From Pokkaliibacter plantistimulans (lineage in GTDB: Bacteria > Pseudomonadota > Gammaproteobacteria > Pseudomonadales > Balneatricaceae): a DNA stretch of 64,000 nt. The notes beneath the pieces were generated by a model. That model worked only from the letters and a program-made list of their open reading frames with translations. It had not been told where the DNA came from and did no database searches. Every line of letters starts with the position of its first letter. The first letter of the stretch is position 1. A program made the position numbers and the translations under genes. The stretch lies in NCBI RefSeq assembly GCF_046844695.1, contig NZ_CP177354.1:4898001-4962000 (forward strand), in the 5' to 3' direction. Below are positions 57,819-64,000 of this stretch, piece after piece.

Positions 57819-58499
57819 CTACGCCTTGATTACCAAGCCGTATTCTGCGCTGGCGTCCTGCAGCCACAGCCACATGTAGTCACTGAAGCTGCGACGCACC
57901 ACCATCTCGTAGCTGTCTTCCCCGGTGCGTTGCAGTAGTACCTGCGTTTTAGCGAAGACGGTGCTGACACATTTTCCCACTGGAAACGAACCAGGATGCA
58001 CGTCATAAGGGGTGGATTTCTGCAGCACCTTACGTGCATCAGGACCAGACAGCTCAAGAACCGTTTGACCACCACTGACATTGACCAGAGAGATGTGTCC
58101 ATCAATGGCCTCGCGCAGAGCCAGCTCGATACCGTACTCACTGCCCCCTTCGACTAGAATCAGCCACTCATCAGGGCCCATCCACTGGATGCTGGTTGTG
58201 CCTTTGGCGCTGCAGCTGAGAGGCGCCAACGGCAACTCTACCCCCAGTACCTTTTTGATGCCTTTCAGCAAGGACGCATTGGCGCTGTTACCACGCAGTA
58301 CCAGATGACCCAGCAATTTCTTCTCACGCAGCGCCACACCACCACGCTGGTGAACATTCAGTGCCAGATGATCCAGACCGACGTGATGCAATGGCGACTC
58401 GGCCTGTACTCCGGCACCAGCACGCTGCTGGAGAACCGCCACCTTGCTGACGGCGGCCGAGCTTTCTTCAACTACTTGGGCTTTAGCCACTTCAGACAT
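57819..58499 (-). CDS. soxG: Sarcosine oxidase gamma subunit
   Basis: 226 residues. After a variable N-terminus (about 40 residues) the SoxG core reads VALREKKLLGHLVLRGN, TSIQWMGPDEWLILVE, INVSGGQTVLELSG-like LVNVSGGQTVLEL, and a C-terminal LQRTGEDSYEMVVRRSFSDY. SoxG resembles the GcvT fold and is a structural subunit of the cytosolic heterotetramer. It is the last gene of soxB-D-A-G and overlaps soxA by eight bases. Confidence 0.93.
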   Translation of the reverse strand: MSEVAKAQVVEESSAAVSKVAVLQQRAGAGVQAESPLHHVGLDHLALNVHQRGGVALREKKLLGHLVLRGNSANASLLKGIKKVLGVELPLAPLSCSAKGTTSIQWMGPDEWLILVEGGSEYGIELALREAIDGHISLVNVSGGQTVLELSGPDARKVLQKSTPYDVHPGSFPVGKCVSTVFAKTQVLLQRTGEDSYEMVVRRSFSDYMWLWLQDASAEYGLVIKA

Positions 58500-61400
58500 T
58501 TTGACGTTCTCCTTTCGGATCCAGGAATACGGAAGAGCAGATTTCAGCTTCGATCACACGACCATCACGCAGAGGTGCATACACTTTGTCTCCCATGCGT
58601 GACAGACCACCTTTGATCAGTGCCATGGCAACACCGTGGCCCAGGTTGGGGCTGTAGTAGCTGGAAGTGACATGGCCCAACATGGGCACCGGCACCGGAT
58701 GTTTGGGATTATCGACCAGTTGAGCGCCTTCCGGCAGCACGACCGAGCTATCGCTGCACTTCAGACCCACCAGCTGCTTACGGTTATCACGCACGCAGTC
58801 TTCACGCTGCATGCCACGCTGACCCAGGAAGCTGAAAGGTTTGTTCTTGCCCACTGCCCAGCCCATGTTCAAGTCGAACGGAGTGACCGAGCCATCAGTG
58901 TCCTGGCCAACGATGATGAAGCCTTTCTCGGCACGCAGTACGTGCATGGTCTCAGTACCATAAGGAGTCAGGTTGTACTTGGCACCGTGCTCAAACAGCT
59001 TCTCCCAGACGTGCAGGCCATAGTTAGCCTGAACGTTGATCTCGTAGGACAGCTCACCGGTGAAACTGATACGGAATACCCGTGCCGGTACACCAGCGAC
59101 GGTTCCTGCACGCCAGTCCATGAACTTGAAGGTGTCTTTGTCCAGATCGATATCACTGGTCAGTTCCGCCAGCAGCTTACGACTGTTGGGACCGGAAATG
59201 GTCAGTGTCGACCAGTGATCAGTCACGGAAGTGAAGTACACCTCCAGCTCTGGCCATTCAGTCTGGTGCCACAGCTCCAACCACTCCATGACACCTGCTG
59301 CACCACCCGTGGTAGTGGTCATCAGGAAGTGATTGTCACCCAGGCAGGAGGTCACACCGTCATCGAAGACCATGCCGTCTTCGTGGCACATCAGACCATA
59401 GCGGCACTTGCCCACATCCAATTTGGCCCAGGCGTTGGTATAGATGCGGTTGAGGAACTCACGTGCACCCGGCCCCTGAATGTCGATCTTGCCGAGAGTT
59501 GAAGCATCCAGAATACCCACACTGTCACGGACCGCCTTACTCTCACGGTTCACCGCATCGTGCATCGACTCGCCTGCTTTGGGGTAGTACCAAGGGCGTT
59601 TCCACTGACCCACATCTTCAAACTCTGCGCCCTGCTCTACATGCCATTTGTGCATGGCAGTGAAGCGTTTGACGTCAAACAGGTGACCTGCATCACGCCC
59701 AGCCACTGCACCAAACGTCACGGGCGTGTAGTTGGGACGGAAGATCGTGGTGCCGGTTTCGGCAATCGTCTTGCCCATCGTCATGGCGGCAATCGCCATA
59801 CCGTTGATGTTACCGAGCTTACCCTGATCAGTACCGAAGCCCATGGCAGTGTAGCGCTTGACGTGCTCGATCGACTCGAAACCTTCACGAGTAGCCAGTG
59901 CAATTCCGCCCGCGGTGACGTCGTTCTGCAAATCGACAAACTGCTTGGGCGCACGGGATACAGGCTTCACATGAGGTACATAGAACAGCGCCATGGCAGG
60001 GCTTTTCACCGGTTCAAAGGTGGATGGTAGCTCTACTTCAGGCTGGTTCAGCTTGAGTGCCGCCACGGCCTGCTGAGCAGCGTTGACACCATCTTCAAGC
60101 ACCTTGCCCAGACCATAAACACCGTGAACTGCACCGGCACACAGACGCTGCTCCTTGGCGGCCCCCGGGACAAAACCGATGATCTCGTCATTCCAGACCG
60201 GACGACTGCCGGTATGGCAGGACAGATGCACCACCGGACTCCAGCCGCCTGAGCTGGCGATAGTATCGCAGGTAAGCACTTCCTTACCGCTGGTCACCTT
60301 GCTACCTGTTGCATCGATACTGCAGCAGACGGCACCGTGCACACGCTTGCCACCTTCCACATCGATAACCGCAGAACCAGGAATCAGACGAATCCCCAGC
60401 TTGCGTGCTTCTTCTATCAGAGCGCCTGTTGGATTGGCTCGGGTATCGACAATAGCAACCACGTCACGACCCGCCAGTTTCCAGTCCAGCGCGGTCTGAT
60501 AGGCATCATCGTTGGTGGTCATCAATACCAGCTTGTTACCGGGCACCACGCCATAACGGCGAATGTAGGTGGAGACGGCACTGGCCAGCATGTTGCCGGG
60601 AACATCATTGTTGGCATACACCAGAGGACGCTCATGAGCGCCCGTGGCCAGAATGACCCACTCGGCACGCACCTTGTGCATACGCTGGCGAGACATATTC
60701 AGGGGCGCGCGGTCGGTCAGGTGATCGGTACGGCGCTCATGAATGGTCAGGAAGTTGTGATCGTGATAGCCATTGACGGTGGCACGGCTAAGCAGCAGTA
60801 CATCTTCATAACGCTGCAGTTCAGTAACGATACCTTTGACCCACTCCGCAGCAGGCAGGCCGCCAATGGTATCAGCAGAATGCAGCAGACTGCCGCCGAA
60901 CTCCTGCTGCTCATCCGCAATGATCACTCGTGCACCGGCACGCGCAGCGGTCAGGGCAGCCATCAGACCTGCCGGGCCAGCGCCCACGACCAGCACGTCG
61001 CAGTGGTGATTCATCTTGTCGTAGGTGTCAGGATCCCACTCTGCAGGAGCACGACCCAGACCCGCCGCCTTACGGATGTACTTTTCGTAAGTCATCCACA
61101 TGGACTCAGGATACATGAAGGTCTTGTAGTAGAAGCCCGGGGGCATCATCTTGCCGCCGGCCTTACCGATATAGCTCATCAGATCCGTATCGGCGTTGGG
61201 CCAGCCGTTAACGCTGTTGCTCACCAGTCCATCAAACAGTTCCTGCTGGGTCGCACGCACGTTGGGGATCTGCGTCGCTTCGGTAGCGCCCAGCTGCATG
61301 ATGGCATTGGGCTCTTCAGCACCGGCCGCGAAGATGCCGCGTGGACGACTGTATTTGAAGCTGCGGCCAATGATATCGACACCGTTGGCCAGTAATGCTG

Positions 61401-61551
61401 ACGCCAGGGTGTCGCCTTCAAAACCTTCGTAGGTCTTGCCGTTGTAACTGAACTTCAGTGGTTTGTTGCGATTGATGCGACCGCCACGGGTCAGACGGTT
61501 GCTTTGCGCCACTTTTCTGGACGCAGATTTTTTGCTGGATACAGTGCTCAT
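58492..61551 (-). CDS. soxA: Sarcosine oxidase alpha subunit
   Basis: 1019 residues. After a short basic N-terminal extension, NKPLKFSYNGKTYEGFEGDT marks the ferredoxin-like part. The NAD-binding Rossmann motif VVGAGPAGLMAALTAARAGA is at about residue 190. The C-terminal 400 residues are a GcvT-like aminomethyltransferase (LDASTLGKIDIQGPGAREFL, WRAGTVAGVPARVFRISFTG, GELSYEINV) that passes the methyl-derived formaldehyde to tetrahydrofolate, giving 5,10-methylene-THF. It works with SoxB, where sarcosine is oxidised. Overlaps soxD by four bases. Confidence 0.97.
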   Translation of the reverse strand: MSTVSSKKSASRKVAQSNRLTRGGRINRNKPLKFSYNGKTYEGFEGDTLASALLANGVDIIGRSFKYSRPRGIFAAGAEEPNAIMQLGATEATQIPNVRATQQELFDGLVSNSVNGWPNADTDLMSYIGKAGGKMMPPGFYYKTFMYPESMWMTYEKYIRKAAGLGRAPAEWDPDTYDKMNHHCDVLVVGAGPAGLMAALTAARAGARVIIADEQQEFGGSLLHSADTIGGLPAAEWVKGIVTELQRYEDVLLLSRATVNGYHDHNFLTIHERRTDHLTDRAPLNMSRQRMHKVRAEWVILATGAHERPLVYANNDVPGNMLASAVSTYIRRYGVVPGNKLVLMTTNDDAYQTALDWKLAGRDVVAIVDTRANPTGALIEEARKLGIRLIPGSAVIDVEGGKRVHGAVCCSIDATGSKVTSGKEVLTCDTIASSGGWSPVVHLSCHTGSRPVWNDEIIGFVPGAAKEQRLCAGAVHGVYGLGKVLEDGVNAAQQAVAALKLNQPEVELPSTFEPVKSPAMALFYVPHVKPVSRAPKQFVDLQNDVTAGGIALATREGFESIEHVKRYTAMGFGTDQGKLGNINGMAIAAMTMGKTIAETGTTIFRPNYTPVTFGAVAGRDAGHLFDVKRFTAMHKWHVEQGAEFEDVGQWKRPWYYPKAGESMHDAVNRESKAVRDSVGILDASTLGKIDIQGPGAREFLNRIYTNAWAKLDVGKCRYGLMCHEDGMVFDDGVTSCLGDNHFLMTTTTGGAAGVMEWLELWHQTEWPELEVYFTSVTDHWSTLTISGPNSRKLLAELTSDIDLDKDTFKFMDWRAGTVAGVPARVFRISFTGELSYEINVQANYGLHVWEKLFEHGAKYNLTPYGTETMHVLRAEKGFIIVGQDTDGSVTPFDLNMGWAVGKNKPFSFLGQRGMQREDCVRDNRKQLVGLKCSDSSVVLPEGAQLVDNPKHPVPVPMLGHVTSSYYSPNLGHGVAMALIKGGLSRMGDKVYAPLRDGRVIEAEICSSVFLDPKGERQNV

Positions 61552-61853
61552 GACTGACCTCCTGCCAGACTTTCCGCAGTGACGCTGGGCTGTTCACCCA
61601 TCTTGTAGGTCTCGTAGATACGGTAGGTGACGGTATCACGGGTCATGTTGAAGAACTTGCGACAGCCTGCCACGTGGTACCACATTTCATGGTGAACACC
61701 GCGTGGGTTCTTGCGGAAGAACATGTAATCACCCCACTGCTGGTCAGTGCAGCCCATGGGGTCGAGGGGACGGCTGATATGGGCCTCACCCTTGGCTTTG
61801 AATTCGTCCTGATCCCGGTTTTCACCACAGTAAGGACAATAGATATGCAGCAT
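61548..61853 (-). CDS. soxD: Sarcosine oxidase delta subunit
   Basis: 101 residues. The zinc site is made of Cys6 and Cys9 (CPYCGENRDQDEF), with a His and Cys in WYHVAGCRKFFN. The stretch GDYMFFRKNPRG is typical. A small subunit holding the complex together. Stands between soxB (17-base gap) and soxA (four-base overlap). Confidence 0.96.
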   Translation of the reverse strand: MLHIYCPYCGENRDQDEFKAKGEAHISRPLDPMGCTDQQWGDYMFFRKNPRGVHHEMWYHVAGCRKFFNMTRDTVTYRIYETYKMGEQPSVTAESLAGGQS

Positions 61854-61870
61854 GATTTCTCTCCTGTGGA

Positions 61871-63121
61871 TCAGTGGGCTACGCCAGCAGCGCCGTGCTC
61901 GTCGATCAGTGCACCGGAATAGAACCGGTCCATGCTGAACGGTTTGGCCAGCGGGTGCGCTTCACGTTTGGCCAGGGTGGCAGCGAAGACGTTGCCTGAG
62001 CCGGGTGTTGCTTTGAAGCCACCGGTTCCCCATCCACAGTTGAAGAACAGACCTTTTACAGGGGTCGCGGAAATAATAGGGCAGGCATCCGGGCACGTAT
62101 CGACGATCCCCCCCCACTGACGGTTCATGCGCACACGGCTGAACACCGGGAACATTTCAACAATCGCTGACAGCGTATGCTCAATGGTGTTGTAGGAACC
62201 GCGCTGACCATAGCCGTTATAGCCGTCGATACCGGCACCGATAACCAGGTCGCCCTTGTCAGACTGGCTGACATAACCATGCACATGGTTGGACATCACG
62301 ACGCAGTCAAGCACAGGCTTGATCGGCTCCGATACCAGCGCCTGCAGAGGATGAGACTCCAGCGGCAGACGGAAACCCGCCTGCTGCGCCATCACCCCGG
62401 AGTTACCGGCGGTCACACAACCCACTACCGGTGCAGCGATAAAACCCCGTGTGGTTTCAACGCCCTCAATCACGCCATTGCTCTGGCGGAAACCGATCAC
62501 CTCGGTTTGCTGAATCAGATCAACACCCAGCGCATCGGCACCACGGGCAAAGCCCCAGGCGACCGCATCGTGACGGGCAACCCCGCCGCGACGCTGCACG
62601 GTGGCGCCCATCACCGGATAACGGGCATTCTTGCCACAGTTCAGTGCCGGAATCTCACGCGCCACCTGATCCTTGTCCAGCATCTCATTAGGGATACCGT
62701 TCAGCAGGTTGGCATGCACCAGCCGCTCACCTTCACGCAGGTCATGCAGGGTATGGCAGAGGTGATACACCCCCCGGGAGGAGAACATCACGTTGTAGTT
62801 GAGGTCCTGTGACAGCCCTTCCCACAACTTCATGGAGTGCTCGTACAGGTGAGCAGCTTCGTCCCACAGATAGTTGGAACGTACGATGGTGGTGTTACGT
62901 GCCGTGTTGCCACCGCCCAGCCAGCCTTTTTCAATCACTGCGACGTTGGTGATGCCGTGCTCTTTCGCCAGATAATAAGCGGTGGCCAGACCATGACCGC
63001 CACCACCGACGATAATCACATCATATTCTTTCTTCGGCGTCGGATTGCGCCACATCCGCTGCCAGTTTTCATGGTGACTGAGGGCATGTTTGGCCAGCCC
63101 GAACCCGGAAAAACGCTGCAT
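61871..63121 (-). CDS. soxB: Sarcosine oxidase beta subunit
   Basis: 416 residues. The FAD dinucleotide motif is DVIIVGGGGHGLATAYYLAK (about 34-53). ARNTTIVRSNYLWDEAAHLY, with the region around the covalent-flavin histidine downstream, QWGGIVDTCPDACPIIS and the C-terminal FNCGWGTGGFKATPGSG agree with SoxB. It oxidises sarcosine to glycine at the FAD site, with electrons going to oxygen through the FMN shared with SoxA. First gene of the operon, 206 bases from the glyA stop. The pathway serves growth on glycine betaine, choline or sarcosine. Confidence 0.97.
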   Translation of the reverse strand: MQRFSGFGLAKHALSHHENWQRMWRNPTPKKEYDVIIVGGGGHGLATAYYLAKEHGITNVAVIEKGWLGGGNTARNTTIVRSNYLWDEAAHLYEHSMKLWEGLSQDLNYNVMFSSRGVYHLCHTLHDLREGERLVHANLLNGIPNEMLDKDQVAREIPALNCGKNARYPVMGATVQRRGGVARHDAVAWGFARGADALGVDLIQQTEVIGFRQSNGVIEGVETTRGFIAAPVVGCVTAGNSGVMAQQAGFRLPLESHPLQALVSEPIKPVLDCVVMSNHVHGYVSQSDKGDLVIGAGIDGYNGYGQRGSYNTIEHTLSAIVEMFPVFSRVRMNRQWGGIVDTCPDACPIISATPVKGLFFNCGWGTGGFKATPGSGNVFAATLAKREAHPLAKPFSMDRFYSGALIDEHGAAGVAH

Positions 63122-63260
63122 TGACCAGCACTCCTTGAAACGCTAACTGTCATGCCAGGCTCCCGACCCGACAGGACCACGAAATTACCAGCAGAGCATC
63201 AGCTCTGCCTTCGATAGACAAGCGCAAAACCCTGCTTTCAGCTGCCGGATTCAGTACCAG

Positions 63261-63290
63261 CAGGTTCAGTAACCAGCGTTACTGAACCTG
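63261..63290. promoter_or_regulatory. Perfect 13-bp inverted repeat between glyA and soxB
   Basis: CAGGTTCAGTAAC (63261-63273) and GTTACTGAACCTG (63278-63290) with a four-base loop. There is no T-run on either strand. It may be an RNA processing or stabilising hairpin downstream of glyA, or a protein-binding site. Confidence 0.6.
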
Positions 63291-63327
63291 TCCTACTCGT
63301 CTCTCGGCAGCAGCGGAGAGTAACGCC

Positions 63328-64000
63328 TTATCTGCGATAGACGGGGTAATCTGCACAGATCCCCGCTACCTTTTCGCGTACCTGAGCTTCCACATCGGCA
63401 TTGCCCAGGTTATCCAGCACATCGCAGATCCAGCCTGCCAGTGCTGCACATTGCACCGTACCCAAACCACGGCTGGTAACCGCAGGCGTACCGATACGCA
63501 GGCCTGAAGTCACAAAGGGGCTTTGTGGATCGTTGGGTACAGCGTTCTTGTTCACAGTGATATGCGAACGGCCCAGTGCCGCATCCGCATCCTTACCGGT
63601 GATACCCTGCTTGATCAGACTGAGCAGGAACAGGTGGTCGTCAGTACCACCGGACACCACGTCGTATCCACGCTGGATAAAGACTTCAGCCATGGCACGG
63701 GCATTATCCAGAACACGCTGCTGATACTCTTTGAACTCAGGCTCCAGTGCCTCTTTGAATGCGACGGCCTTGGCCGCGATCACATGCATCAGCGGACCAC
63801 CCTGGCCACCGGGGAACACCGCGGAGTTCAGTTTCTTTTCCAGCTCTTCATTGCGACGCGCCAGAATCAGGCCGCCACGTGGGCCACGCAGTGTCTTGTG
63901 CGTAGTGGTCGTTACAACATCAGCATAAGGCATGGGGTTGGGGTACAAACCAGCCGCTACCAGACCAGCCACGTGAGCCATATCGACGAAGAAATAGGCA
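63328..64000 (-). CDS. glyA: Serine hydroxymethyltransferase, C-terminal part
   Basis: The frame enters from the right edge (AYFFVDMAHVAGLVAAGLYP) and ends at 63328 after 223 codons, about half of the usual 415-420 residues. The PLP lysine is in TTTTHKTLRGPRGG, followed by GGPLMHVIAAKAVAFKEAL, SGGTDDHLFLL and SGLRIGTPAVTSRG. The enzyme interconverts serine and glycine with THF, thus linking the sarcosine products glycine and methylene-THF to serine. glyA precedes soxBDAG on the same strand, an order known from Pseudomonas and other sarcosine users. The start codon is outside the window. Confidence 0.97.
   Translation of the reverse strand, partial: AYFFVDMAHVAGLVAAGLYPNPMPYADVVTTTTHKTLRGPRGGLILARRNEELEKKLNSAVFPGGQGGPLMHVIAAKAVAFKEALEPEFKEYQQRVLDNARAMAEVFIQRGYDVVSGGTDDHLFLLSLIKQGITGKDADAALGRSHITVNKNAVPNDPQSPFVTSGLRIGTPAVTSRGLGTVQCAALAGWICDVLDNLGNADVEAQVREKVAGICADYPVYRR

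Overview
The window is a stretch of a gammaproteobacterial chromosome. Gene content and order point to a marine or rhizosphere relative of the Oceanospirillales/Pseudomonas side of the class: lptD-surA-pdxA-rsmA-apaG-apaH divergent from amgK-murU-djlA (the Pseudomonas-type MurNAc recycling pair), the rpsU-dnaG-rpoD macromolecular synthesis locus, heterotetrameric sarcosine oxidase beside glyA, and motAB. The species cannot be fixed from the sequence.

Layout. 1-2737 is accessory DNA: the 5' part of a large minus-strand gene of defence-island type that runs off the left edge, then a dead chimera of two IS3-family left ends. 3104-7955 is core: guaB-guaA (minus) and divergent xseA. 7954-10060 holds what I consider the most interesting item: two paralogous, promoter-equipped, terminator-equipped small RNA genes with Fur-box-like sites over their -35 regions, flanking an ArsR-type regulator and an Old Yellow Enzyme gene. 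10382-12554 is a BaeSR-like two-component system. 12628-19720 is a DeoR-type regulator divergent from a six-gene operon: an iron/phosphonate-type ABC importer plus three different phosphoesterase-fold enzymes (MBL/beta-CASP-like, histidine phosphatase, and a HAD protein resembling the 3'-phosphatase domain of polynucleotide kinase). 20141-26188 is a 1608-residue hybrid kinase phosphorelay with an HD-GYP response regulator.

26352-31811 is a patchwork of small genes (GNAT, NIF3-like, a 45-residue membrane peptide, ChaC-like, lipoprotein, YgjP-like peptidase, DMT exporter). 32087-43926 is envelope biogenesis and housekeeping (djlA, murU, amgK, lptD, surA, pdxA, rsmA, apaG, apaH, glpE, cca). 43940-46683 holds folK, folB, plsY and tsaD. 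46930-52385 is the rpsU/yqeY/dnaG/rpoD block followed by tRNA-Ile2(CAU). Directly after this tRNA lies a frameshifted, C-terminally truncated P4-type integrase bracketed by short direct repeats: the scar of a lost island. 54108-55280 has two unknown genes, then motAB (minus), the sox operon soxB-D-A-G (minus) and the 3' two thirds of glyA at the right edge. glyA and sox fit together: demethylation of sarcosine gives glycine and 5,10-methylene-THF, which SHMT interconverts with serine.

No CRISPR array, rRNA or intact prophage was seen. Calls rest on reading the sequence and recalled family motifs; no database search was run.
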